Shown here piece by piece: positions 34,968 to 44,683 of a stretch of 64,000 nucleotides of DNA. The notes under the pieces were generated by a model. It worked only from the letters and a program-made list of their open reading frames with translations. It searched no databases and was not told the DNA's origin. This DNA is from Impatiens glandulifera. Lineage: Eukaryota; Streptophyta; Magnoliopsida; Ericales; Balsaminaceae. Every line of letters begins with the position of its first letter. Positions within the stretch are counted from its first letter, which is position 1. The position numbers were made by a program, and so were the translations under genes. The DNA is taken from NCBI RefSeq assembly GCF_907164915.1, contig NC_061870.1, forward strand, positions 31,845,848 through 31,909,847, written 5' to 3'.

Positions 34968-35602
34968 TTACAATTTTTATTTTAATTTTTTTATAAATGA
35001 AACAAGAAATATACAATAGAATAAGTGTTGATGAAGTCATTAAAGTTTAAAATATCATCTTCAAGACAAAACAAACATTCCCAGACTTTGGAAGTGAATT
35101 AGTTAAAGTTCCCTAAATTTTAGAAGAGGTTATTGTCTTAAAACAATTCTCTCTATCTATCCAGAAATTTCCATTGCATAATGAGATGGATATAGATAGA
35201 ATGGACTAAACAATCAAAATACTCATCAACAAACAATTATCAAATTTATATCAATTGGGCATACAAAATTCATATCCCCCCCAAAAAAAAAATCACAAAA
35301 AAAAAAAGAAACTGAATCAAACTAGCATACACTAAACTTGAAAAATTAAGTTTAACTCATGTGGATGGTTTCTTAATATTTGATGTAGCTTCATTAAATA
35401 AAAAAATAAAAAAAAAAGTTCTATAGTTATCCTAATATTTTTATTGGTTTAATTTCTAAATAAAAAATATTTGTTTTTGTTGTGGAATTTAAGTTGACAA
35501 GGTGCATGGTTCTAGCCAGCTTGCTAGATCAAGGTTCAATTATTTGATATTTCACATCATACAATTATCCTTGAGGAGACATTCTCAAAGAGAAGGCCCT
35601 AT

Positions 35603-35609
35603 TATAAAT
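35603..35609 (+). promoter_or_regulatory. TATA box of the DUF761-type gene
   Basis: TATAAAT about 100 bp before the ATG at 35706, followed by an A/C-rich leader, fits a plant core promoter. Confidence 0.55.
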
Positions 35610-35705
35610 TGAAGGAAACCAACTACAAAAAGATCTCCATTCTCCAAAAGCTTAGCCATCATCTATTCCATTTTCTTGATACAAACACAAAGCCTGGGAA
35701 TACTA

Positions 35706-36593
35706 ATGGATGAACTATCCAAGTACAATCACTCAAAAGGGTACCCTAAAAATGCATCCTTTCGGGCATTTACTTTGTCTATTTTCATCCATGCTTGCAT
35801 AATTTATTTCTTTGATCTCTCTCCCTTATCTTTTCTCTGTACCACTAAAGGTTGGTTTGCTATTTGTAACACAATCATTTTCATCGTGGCCATAGACTTT
35901 AAGTCATTTTTTTCGTCAATAAAATATCAAAATATTCATGAAGAGGACGTGAAATATGGTCAAATTCATAACTTTTCTTCACTTGATTTCCATGACCGGC
36001 TCTGTAATATTGCACAAGAAAAGGAGAAGTGTTCTTGTGAATGCGAAGAAAAAGTCATTCACGAAGTTGTTTTATCAAAGGAGGAGATTCAGAATACTTC
36101 AATTTTACAAAGTATTATAAGAGATGAAAACCAGCATTCTAAAGACATGTTTGATGATAATGTATCATACATTTCCTTCCAAACATGCAAAAATGAAGCT
36201 CAAAATGAGATTGGGAGAAAAGAAGAAAATGTGGAAGGTCACGTCAAATTGTGTAATACTAGTGAGATTGTTGTATACGATAAAAACACGATGAACGTTG
36301 CTAAACAAGAATTAGAAGTTACACCACAACACAAAAAAGGAAAAGAGCAAGTGAGTCAAGTTGAAGAAAAAGAAGACGAAAACAATGAGAACGACAAAGA
36401 AGAAGACAAAGACAATGGCAACGATAAAGAAGAAGACGAAGACAATGGCAATTACAGAGGAGAAGAAGAGGACGATGAATTTTCAAGAATGTCAAATGAA
36501 GAAGTAAATAGAAGATTCGAGGAGTTTATCAATAGATGCAACCAACAGATTCGAGTACAAGAAGCTCAAATGCGGAGGTTTAATTTGTTCTAG
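35706..36593 (+). CDS. DUF761-type protein with two N-terminal membrane segments
   Basis: This single exon encodes 295 residues from the first ATG; the open frame extends ten codons upstream without an ATG. Two hydrophobic stretches lie near residues 21-36 and 50-63, followed by a polar, acidic middle part with repeats of the type DKEEDKDNGN (about 215-245). At the C-terminus, SRMSNEEVNRRFEEFINRCN and the following QQIRVQ (about 260-285) match the pattern of the plant DUF761 domain (E.NRR.E.FI...N...R.Q). Proteins with a membrane N-terminus (DUF4408) and a DUF761 C-terminus form a plant family without a firmly known biochemical role. Some members respond to stress or defence signals. The Lys/Glu-rich middle is low complexity. 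The gene looks intact. Confidence 0.75.
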   Translation: MDELSKYNHSKGYPKNASFRAFTLSIFIHACIIYFFDLSPLSFLCTTKGWFAICNTIIFIVAIDFKSFFSSIKYQNIHEEDVKYGQIHNFSSLDFHDRLCNIAQEKEKCSCECEEKVIHEVVLSKEEIQNTSILQSIIRDENQHSKDMFDDNVSYISFQTCKNEAQNEIGRKEENVEGHVKLCNTSEIVVYDKNTMNVAKQELEVTPQHKKGKEQVSQVEEKEDENNENDKEEDKDNGNDKEEDEDNGNYRGEEEDDEFSRMSNEEVNRRFEEFINRCNQQIRVQEAQMRRFNLF

Positions 36594-37036
36594 CTATAAG
36601 CAAGACATCGAATCATGAGAGTTTAGAGTTTTCTGTGCAAATGTTTCGTTTTTATTTATTTATTAGCGTTCCAACATGATCTTGTACATAGTATTGCATG
36701 CGTGTACCTAATTATCAATGTACAATTAGCTAGGCCTAGTTGTAGAAATGTTTAAGGATTTTGATAGTAAATAATTATAAGTTGGAAATCATAAATTTGG
36801 CCCCCAAACCCTTCTCTCTATGACATGTGTATTCAAATCATTTAAATTATTGGACTGTCAATATCCGTGGACAAACATTAAGAACTCTTATTTAATAATG
36901 TGGGTCTATCATATCCTTGTAGTAATTAAGTGATATATATATTATCTGGTTGAATCGGACTAGATATAATATACAGTTTCTATTTATTTGTTTTTTTTAA
37001 TAAAGAAGGATATATTATATATTTATATGTCCACTT

Positions 37037-37040
<4 letters not shown>
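36594..37040. other. downstream of the DUF761-type gene, no gene seen
   Basis: Probably the 3' UTR and spacer. I see no coding sequence. Confidence 0.5.

Positions 37041-37118
<78 letters not shown>
37041..37118. repeat. long (AT)n microsatellite
   Basis: About 39 uninterrupted AT dinucleotides just before the LINE remnant. Confidence 0.97.
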
Positions 37119-37121
<3 letters not shown>

Positions 37122-37162
37122 CATTTAGTTATACTTATGTATGTATTTATTATAAATAATAT

Positions 37163-39687
37163 TATGGGATTTGTCTATCATCCTTGTTGGTGATATAAAT
37201 GAAGGAGAGACACGTCTGAAAGAAAGTTGGGTGCTAGACGATTGACTAGTCAAATGAGAGAGTTCTCTAATACTATCAAGAATTTAGAATTTGTGGATCT
37301 GCCACTTGAGGAGGACGATACACGTTCAGAAGAGGAATGACAAATTGTGGGTTGTCTTAGTCTCGTATTGACATGTATTTAGTTAGTGAGTCGATATTTC
37401 GGGGGGTGGCTAATATTTTTCAAAAGATACTTCCGTGGAGTTGTTCGGATCAAAAACCTATTATACTAGAGCGTAGCGTTGTGGATAAGTCGTGTCGCCT
37501 TTTTAGGTTTGAGAATAAGTGGCTGATTAGGAACGACTTTGTGACACGTGTGCAAGAATGGCGGGGTCTCAAGTTCTTTCCGGTTCAGCATCATCGAAAT
37601 ATTTTATGAATGTGAAGAACTTAACGTAAGCTACTAAAAAGTTGGTATGTGGGTGAATGTTGTAAAAGTCAAGGATTTATGTACTAAGATTAATGTTCTC
37701 GATTAGGTGGAAGGGGTACGTGACCTTTTGGTGGAAGAAGTTAGCTCTCGTATTTTGCTAGTTAGTAATCTTCTTGAGCTATGTAAAGAAGAAGAGATCG
37801 GGGCTAGATAACGCAGTAGGGGATAAAAATACAAAATTCTTTTAAGGGGTCTCGAAGGCGTAGACTAGGAACAATGCATTTAACTCAATTTCGGTGTAGT
37901 GTGTTGCACATGATTGTGAGCCTGCGATTTCAAATAGTATTGTGCAATTTTATAAATATTTATTCAAGAAACCATATATGGTTAGACCGAAGTTGGATGG
38001 TGTGAATTTTGATACTATTAGTGAGGAGCAAAATGACACAATGGAAGCTCATTTCACGGAAAAAGAAGTGGAGACAGTGGTAATGGGTTGTGGGAGTGAT
38101 AAGGTCCCGAAAAACGATGGATTTACTCTAGCCTTCTTTAAAATATGTGAATTTTTTTCTCAAAAATGATATCATAGAAGCGATCGAGCATTTTTATAAA
38201 TTCTCATCATTTGACAAGAGTTGAAACTCTTTGCTAATTTGTTTGATTCGCAAAGCGCCCAGAATTATTGATGTGAAATTTTTTAGACTTATTAGTCTTG
38301 TTTCATCTTTCTAAAAGATTATGTCTAAATGTTTGGCGAATAGACTACACAGAGTTCTTGATTCAGTGATCTTGACAAATCAGATGACTTTTATTAATGG
38401 TCGCCAAATATTTGATGCGTCCCTTATTGCAAATGAATGTATTGATTCAAAAAATTTATGGGAGATAAGTGTGCTTTCGTGAAACTTGATATTGAAAAAG
38501 CTTATGATCGTGTTAATTTAGAATTTTTATTCGATGTAATGGGTAGAATGAGTATGGGAGAGAAGTTGATAGATTGGATCAAATTATGCGTGTCGACAAC
38601 TAAGTTCTTTATAATTGTGAATGGAAGTCTTAAAGGTTTTTCCGAAAGCTCGAGGGGAATCAGGTAGGGTGACCCTCTTTCCATTCTTGTTCGTCATTGT
38701 CATGAAAGCTTTTTCAAGAATGTTGGCTTTCGCCGAGCATGCTAGCCTCATTAAATGAGTGAATTGTGGGATGAGGTCTCAATTTGTCATTTACTTTTTG
38801 TATGCAATACCTTATGCATGATTCAAGTCACTCACATAAATTTCAAGTATCTTCAAGATATTCTCTAGTTGTTTGGAGCATTTTCTAGATTGCGGGTTAA
38901 CCTTGGTAAGTCTGTGATCTTTTTCTCAAACTCCGTATCCAATAGAAGATGACACTTTTGAGCATATTGGGCTTCATGGTGGGATCATTTCCGTCTACTT
39001 ATCTTGAGATTCCTTTAGGTGCTAAAGCCCGTTTCAAAACTTCTTGAGATCCGATCATTGCCAAAATGGAAAAAAAGTTATTAATCTGGAGAGCAAGATG
39101 ATTTCAAAAGGTGGGCGTTTAGTTCTCATCAAAAGTGCTTTAGAATCTATGTCTACTTATATGTAGGGATGCCAATTGGGCGGTTCGGACTAGAGAATGA
39201 ATATACCATCCCCGTCCCGTTTTTGTTTCGGGGATTTTTTAATATCATCCCCACCCCGCTCGATTTTGTTCGGTTTAGGGGAATCCCCGTGGGGCACCCT
39301 TAATAAAATATTTTTTTTAAAACAATAAAATTATATAAACATATTTTTTAATATGATACATTGTAATATATTGAAATTTTATATTATTATAAATAAATAA
39401 ATTTACTACTCGTATAAAATATAGTGAATAAATAAATATATTGGTGATTTAATATATTTAATTATATTTATAGTATTCGGGACAGAATTGGGGTGAGATC
39501 GGGGTAGGTCGGGACGAGGGACACAAATATCATCCCCGCCCCATCCCCGTTCAGTTTCGGGGAAAAACCGTCCCAAACGTGACAATCCAGTTCGGTTTTC
39601 TCGGGACGGTTTTAAATTGTCATCCTTATTTACACGATGTCTCTATTTCTTATACCTAAAAGTGTGTCTGTGAAGATGAAAAAATTT
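37163..39687 (+). pseudogene. LINE (L1-type) remnant, 5' part
   Basis: A degenerate non-LTR retrotransposon. Near 37165-37320 is the end of the endonuclease (ILVGDIN, then LTSQMREFSNTIKNLEFVDL). Near 37360-37480 a YLVSE...SDQKPIIL-like block follows. At 37942-38169 comes the pre-RT region (FDTISEEQNDTMEAHFTEKE, then SDKVPKNDGFT). At 38458-38667 is the RT core (FVKLDIEKAYDRVNLEFL). At 39090-39163 is the KGGRLVLIKSALESM-like block. Many stops and frameshifts break it. Two later insertions split it: a MITE at 39164-39628 and the large Copia element at 39688. It resumes at 53647. Confidence 0.9.
39164..39628. mobile_element. hAT-like MITE inside the LINE
   Basis: The ends TAGGGATGCCAATTGGG and, reverse complemented, TAAGGATGACAATTTAA are hAT-type. 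The flanks CTTATATG (39156-39163) and TTTACACG (39629-39636) look like an 8-bp duplication now differing by three C/T changes. When the element and one flank copy are skipped, the LINE frame reads on (STYM then SLFLIPKSV), which supports the boundaries. The arms are rich in CATCCCCG/CGGGGA motifs. Confidence 0.75.
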
Positions 39688-41031
39688 TGTTAGGATCTAG
39701 GTCGCCGCTGGTGGACCGGGGGTTGGACCGGTTAGCGGTTCTCACTCGTAGGGTGGTGATTAATCCTGTTAGAGATTAACACCGGGGTTTCAATACTACA
39801 CAACCTGTTACAAACCCTTGAACTAGGTTCAAGCGCGGAAGAGGTTTGCTTTCAAGTTGAAGCGGTACACGTGTATGATAGGCGGAGTCGGTTTCGGATG
39901 ATGAAGATTTGAAGGATGGTGGGTCGGTTTCGGCAATCTGGATACTTGGTGTGGTAAATGTAGATTCGGTTCTGAGTGATGTTGTTAGATTAGTCGGTTA
40001 TGTAAAGAAGCCAACAGAAAGTAAATGACACAACAGATTTTATGGATGTTCGGAGATAAAACTCCTACGTCACCCCTTCCTCTCGAAACCGCGAGAAGGA
40101 TATTCACTAAGGAATACAAATACAATCCGATCGAGACTTATTTCCTGCTCGATAACACTCTTACAATTCACACCGAAATTGTAACACACACTTAGAGTTT
40201 AGCACTTAGGCTTTCTTAGAATGCCACACTGTTATCACTTGTAGTAAATGCACTTAATGTTTGTCTCACTTAGTAACTGCTCAATATCTGCTTTTTGTCC
40301 CGCTTCGTAACTTTTGTAACTACATTTACTCTTCTTCAACTGCCTCCTTTTATAGGTGAAATATGCCAACGGTCATATTTCAAAGCCTTGAATCTGATTG
40401 GCTGGTCAGCGGTGCAGTGATTCAGTGTCTCAGACCTGCCGGTCTTCTCCTCAGACCTGACAGTCAATCTCAGACCTGGTATCCTGTTTCAGACCTGCCG
40501 GTCTGTAAAGCAAACCTGCCGGGTTTGTCTTTTACTCAATGTAGGCACTGTCTGCTTGGACAGTTGTCTGTACTTTGAAGATTTCCTTTCTGGCTTATCC
40601 CGAAGTGGAAAGATCCGGTAGTACTGTTTTCTGCAGCCTACAGTCTTTCCTCAGACTTGCATGGATATGGAAGTATTCAGTCTGTTCCTTTGGTATCATT
40701 CTCAGCAGATACCCAAAGTGTCTTCTTGTGCAGGTCGGCCTCTTGACTTGGCCTAGGTTGGCCATTTGACTTGGCCGAATATCTTTTGATAGTGAAGTGA
40801 CCGGACTTCTTCCGGTCTTGTGGATTGATCGGCTTTTTGAGCTTTGGCTTTTAGGCTTTGGCCGATCCTTCCTCTGTTCAGTCACGTTCCAAGTGTGCTT
40901 GATCGGTTTGATAGCTTGACCGGTTCGGTTACTTCACTTGGTTTTCTTATTCATCCGGTCCGGTTCCTCGTTCCTGCATAGGAAGTTTGTTTAAGTTAGG
41001 TTTATTTGAACCGATATGAATTTATCTAACA
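39688..41031 (-). repeat. 3' LTR of the Sirevirus-like element
   Basis: 1,344 bp, identical to 52298-53641 except at about two positions. It contains a TATA box (40348-40355 on this strand) and four spaced CAGACCTG words at 40431, 40452, 40471 and 40490. Short open frames inside it occur identically in both LTRs and show no coding signature. Confidence 0.96.
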
Positions 41032-41047
41032 ATTTCTCCCTTTTTGA
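41032..41047 (-). other. polypurine tract of the Sirevirus-like element
   Basis: On the - strand, AAAAAGGGAGAAATT immediately precedes the 3' LTR, where second-strand synthesis should start. The tract and the LTR edge are repeated 182 bp further inside, at 41201-41270. Confidence 0.85.
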
Positions 41048-41200
41048 TTATTTTATTTAAAATTATCAAAATTATGTAAGAATGCAACCGTAGGCCGGTT
41101 GTTTTGTTTGGCCGATTTTTGAAAAAGACTTAGAGAATTTTTTCGAAAAATTTTAAGGGAGGGGTTTTAAAAGAATCTCTGGTTTTGGAAGAATCTCTAT

Positions 41201-41270
41201 AATTTATCTAACAATTTCTCCATTTTTGATTATTTTATTTAAAATTATCAAAATTATGTAAGAATGCAAA
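41201..41270 (-). repeat. internal copy of the LTR-edge/polypurine segment
   Basis: These 70 bp match 41019-41088 with one obvious change (C to A in the purine tract). The copy includes the last bases of the LTR edge (TTATCTAACA) as well as the purine tract. Multiple polypurine tracts before the 3' LTR are a reported trait of Sireviruses. Confidence 0.88.
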
Positions 41271-41362
41271 ATAAGGCCGGTATTCAAAAATAACTTTATA
41301 TATATTTATAGCGAACCGAAAAAGACAAAGCCTAAAAACAAATAAGAAAGGAAGGAGAGTCC

Positions 41363-44197
41363 CTATTCTGAGTCCGTGAATTCGTAGGCGCTCTTCTTTC
41401 TCTTCGGTGGTGCTGGCGGTTGCGGTTGAGAGGATTGTGGCCTTTTTGATCGAGACCGCAACTGTTCTACGACCTCTTCCTCGATTAGGTCTTCTTGCTG
41501 CGAGGGGCCCGTTTCAGCTGGTTCAGAGATCGTGTTGAGCGTCTCGAGAATTCGAACTTTCTTACTAGCCGGCCTCTTTCTTTTCTTTGATGCCGAAGCC
41601 GAGGCTGCCGGTGCTGAAACGGAAGTTGCTGCCTTCTTCTTTTTCTCATTTTCCTCTGCAAAGCCGGCCAGCCTTCGTGCTTCCCGTTCCAGTCGTGCGG
41701 CATCTTCCGCAGCCAGTCTGGCCACTTTCTCGGCATATCCTGGGAATAAGGCTACGCCCCTTCTTGCTCTTTCGGCCTCTATTTCATCTTCGGTCAGCTG
41801 AGGCGCGGTCAGCTGAGTCGCTTGCGGTGCTTCTTTGTCTCTGCCAACCTCGGCGTCCAGCCTTTCCTGGACTCTCCTAGCAACTAGAGCATCGGCCTCT
41901 ATAGCCGCGGCATCCGCGGCTTCCTTAGCTTTCAGGATCTCGGCCATCTGTGCAGTAAGTGCCTTTACTTCGGCCACGAGATCTTCGTTCTTCTTTTCCA
42001 GTGCCGAGACACGTTCAATTGTTGGGTCGACCCGTTCGAAATCCTTCTTTAATTCCGAAGTGAGACCCTCCAGAGCTAAAATATGTTGAGCACAATTTGC
42101 TCGCTCACCGGCCTCTTCCCATAGTCCGGTGCTAAGTTGCTCCAGGCGCGTTTGATGGTAATCCACAACGTTCTTTGTCACATCGGCGAACTGCCTGGCC
42201 GAATCGAAAGCGGTCTCGCATCTGTCCTTGAGCGGTTGAAGCTTGGAGACGTTGTGGTCAAGTATGCGGTCATCAATCATCTCTGAAATTGATGCCTCAA
42301 ATTTCTGAAGCCGGTCTTCAACCTGCCCCGATGTGGACACCTCAATTTTCTTTATGTGTTCATCAATCCGCCCCGAGACGGTTGCTTCAAACGTTTGAAA
42401 CCGGTCTTCAATCCATTTCTTGGGGGAAACTGAGATGGTGGCTTCTGGTGGAGGAGTGGGAGTGGACTGCTCGGTCTGATGAGGATCGGCTCTCTCATCA
42501 GAGTCTGTTATTTCAACAACCTCAGTAGGTGCATCTGATGTGACCGTCTCCTCCAAGGCCAGTGCCGCATTTTCCCGGATCGGTACCTCGATATCCTCTA
42601 AAGATTGTACCTCAACAGTTCTTGGAGACGGTACCTCATCATTTCTTGGTACCTCATCATCATCTGACATCGGAGTCTCAATGTCCCTCGGTGTCGCGGT
42701 GTCTTCCCTTGAAGTTGATGCCCAGTCCATTTGAAAATCTTCGACGACCGGAGCGGTATACACTGGAACTTGTTTCTGAGCGCAGATTGCTTCTAACCGC
42801 GCTATCTCTTGGTGTAACTCCAATTTGCCTTTTTCGAGCTTTTCTAATACTAGCGGTGCTACGGTAGACACCGATCCCTCTTCGGCATATTCTTCCTTAA
42901 TCTTTCTGATACGCCTTCTTATTTGTCGAAGATGACTTCTCGGTATCAGCAGGCCAGTTCGGCATTGTACCTCATGAATGGTATTGGATTTTGTGAGGCT
43001 TAAGATATGGTCCTCCACTTCCTCCAATCTGTTGATGCACTTTACCGAATCGTAATCCTGTAGGATATCTTTATATTTAGAGTTGAACCGGTAATCGTGC
43101 CATTCCAAGTACAAACTGATAACGTCCTCGTTTCTTTTGATAATGCCCTGAAAGATATTCTGGGCTAGTCTTTCGGCCTCGGCCTCATCGGCTTCTTCCC
43201 TGCTGAGGCCTTCTTTATCGGCTCCCTCATGATTCCCTTCCCCACCCTCGGTGGTCTCAGGATTGAAGCTTTGTTCGGCATCTGTTGGACTTCGAGCCGA
43301 GAGATCGTCCTCATGGACTGTTTCATATTCGGTTCCCTCTGTTTCGGCTTCCTCATCAGCCCACTCCTCATCCTCTGTTTGTTGAGGTGGTTCTTCGAAG
43401 ATTACCTTTTCCTTCCTCTTTCCTCCGGTGTTTTCTTTCGCCGGGGTCTTTTTCTTTGCGGCTTTCTTCCTTTGGCCACCTGTGGAGCTTGAAGCCGACG
43501 GCTTTCGTGGAAGAAATTGCTTTGACCGGATGATGCTGCGTTTTATTATCCCAACACCAGGACCGAGTTTGATTTTCAGATGTAAGAATATCTTACCGAG
43601 TTGTACAGCATATCCCCAAGATCTGTCCGAGCCCGGTCTTACCATTCCCATAAGGTTGCTGAACACCGCCCTTGCCCAGTTAATCTCTGTTCCATCCATC
43701 AGACGAAAAATCATCTTTATTTTGTCCCTGGTTAGATTACTGAAATTTCCTCCCCTTGCCAGGATCGCCCTGGCAAAGACGTCACATGCCGGAATGAGCT
43801 CCGGTCTCAGCGTCTGTTTCTTTCCGGATGTGGTAAGCGGTTCGTTGGTTGCCGATAGAAGTTGGCAGGCTGTTCTATATGTATCCTCGTCCATCTCTGC
43901 CATAGCATCCATGCCGGTAGTTGGGAGACGCAAACTCTCGGCCACTACTGCCTCGGTAATCTCTACTTGAGAACCGCACACCGTTGCGAGGATCCTGTCG
44001 TAGGAGATGGTTGCGGTGTTGAAGAACTCTTCTACCGCTTCCTTGTATATTATGTGAGGACCGTTAAGTAGATGTTCCAAACCGGTCTCAATCAGCCGGT
44101 TAGCTACTTCTTTTGCCTCGGTCGTTCCATATTGCCGAATCTCCTCAAAATCTACTTGAGAATATAATTTGAACAATGCCGCATCACGACGACCCAT
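41363..44197 (-). CDS. accessory ORF5 of the Sirevirus-like element (944 aa)
   Basis: The last and longest of three accessory genes after pol. Residues 1 to about 220 form the same domain as the two upstream ORFs: ETGL at 37-40, EFF at 57-59, RLP at 90-92, and INWA near 172-175. A basic stretch follows (KKAAKKKTPAKE, about 245-260), then a long acidic stretch (about 270-340). Next comes a helical, coiled-coil-like half with three FEA..S..ID-type repeats, and an Ala/Glu-rich segment. Basic nuclear-signal-like clusters (KKRKRPASKK) and PPKRKK lie near the C-terminus. No transmembrane segment is obvious, so a true envelope role is doubtful. A TATA box lies about 107 bp upstream of the ATG. The N-terminal domain may belong to the putative plant transposon protein family found in such elements. 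Its function is unknown. Confidence 0.8.
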   Translation of the reverse strand: MGRRDAALFKLYSQVDFEEIRQYGTTEAKEVANRLIETGLEHLLNGPHIIYKEAVEEFFNTATISYDRILATVCGSQVEITEAVVAESLRLPTTGMDAMAEMDEDTYRTACQLLSATNEPLTTSGKKQTLRPELIPACDVFARAILARGGNFSNLTRDKIKMIFRLMDGTEINWARAVFSNLMGMVRPGSDRSWGYAVQLGKIFLHLKIKLGPGVGIIKRSIIRSKQFLPRKPSASSSTGGQRKKAAKKKTPAKENTGGKRKEKVIFEEPPQQTEDEEWADEEAETEGTEYETVHEDDLSARSPTDAEQSFNPETTEGGEGNHEGADKEGLSREEADEAEAERLAQNIFQGIIKRNEDVISLYLEWHDYRFNSKYKDILQDYDSVKCINRLEEVEDHILSLTKSNTIHEVQCRTGLLIPRSHLRQIRRRIRKIKEEYAEEGSVSTVAPLVLEKLEKGKLELHQEIARLEAICAQKQVPVYTAPVVEDFQMDWASTSREDTATPRDIETPMSDDDEVPRNDEVPSPRTVEVQSLEDIEVPIRENAALALEETVTSDAPTEVVEITDSDERADPHQTEQSTPTPPPEATISVSPKKWIEDRFQTFEATVSGRIDEHIKKIEVSTSGQVEDRLQKFEASISEMIDDRILDHNVSKLQPLKDRCETAFDSARQFADVTKNVVDYHQTRLEQLSTGLWEEAGERANCAQHILALEGLTSELKKDFERVDPTIERVSALEKKNEDLVAEVKALTAQMAEILKAKEAADAAAIEADALVARRVQERLDAEVGRDKEAPQATQLTAPQLTEDEIEAERARRGVALFPGYAEKVARLAAEDAARLEREARRLAGFAEENEKKKKAATSVSAPAASASASKKRKRPASKKVRILETLNTISEPAETGPSQQEDLIEEEVVEQLRSRSKRPQSSQPQPPAPPKRKKSAYEFTDSE

Positions 44198-44303
44198 GTT
44201 TTGAGGATTCTGAAAATGAAAGAAATCGGCTTCGAAGGATTTTAGAAGTGTAGAGAGAGAAAGTGAATTTGTGAGAATGAAGAGAAATATGACGAAGGCC
44301 CCC

Positions 44304-44311
44304 TTTTATAG
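44304..44311 (-). promoter_or_regulatory. TATA box of accessory ORF5
   Basis: On the - strand this reads CTATAAAA followed by GGGGG, nearly the LTR TATA context (CTATAAAAGGAGG). It is 107 bp before the ORF5 ATG, with a CT-rich leader between. Confidence 0.6.
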
Positions 44312-44346
44312 GCGCGGTTTGGAAGCCAAACCGTCCCATCATGAAT

Positions 44347-44432
44347 GGGCGGGAAATTTTCCCTCCAAAATGAAAGGACGTGGTATTGTACGAAACGGTG
44401 TGCGGTGTCTTTGGGCGGGAGATTTCCCCTCC
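44347..44432. promoter_or_regulatory. tandem GGGCGGGA...TCCC motifs upstream of ORF5
   Basis: GGGCGGGAAATTTTCCC (44347-44363) and GGGCGGGAGATTTCCCC (44413-44429) are two near-palindromic copies 66 bp apart, just upstream of the ORF5 TATA box. The first contains GCGGGAAA, an E2F-type core. A related TTTTCCCTCCAAA word lies before the ORF4 TATA box. Confidence 0.5.
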
Positions 44433-44683
44433 AAAGTTATTTGCTTATGTCATCGGTCACGCAATCATTTCTTTGAGACCGAATGGCAGATCGGTTTCTG
44501 ATAGTGTTTCAGATTTTTGATTTTAACAGTGTTAAGCATATTTTATGAAACCGGATACGAACGATGTGAAGCCGGTTATGTTAGATAGATGCAAAGAATA
44601 AAGAGAAGCGATCAAAACTGAAACAATATTTTATTAGAATGGAAACCGATAGGATCGAAAGGAAGACATTTAAATAAAGATGT

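Larger units (their letters stand above)
34543..35258. repeat. duplicated segment carrying tRNA-Gly, copy 2
   Basis: Matches 19440-20099 on both sides of the tRNA gene. Compared with copy 1 it has about 100 extra bases between 34741 and 34890, including the 3' end of the SINE family. Confidence 0.85.

Noticed and set aside
40363..40885. Short open frames inside the LTR, repeated identically at 52973-53495
   Set aside because: They fall in non-coding LTR sequence on both strands. Their identity only reflects LTR identity.
41532..43970. Several + strand open frames of 80-180 codons
   Set aside because: They lie opposite accessory ORF5 and have biased, low-complexity products. They are shadows of its Glu/Ala-rich coding.
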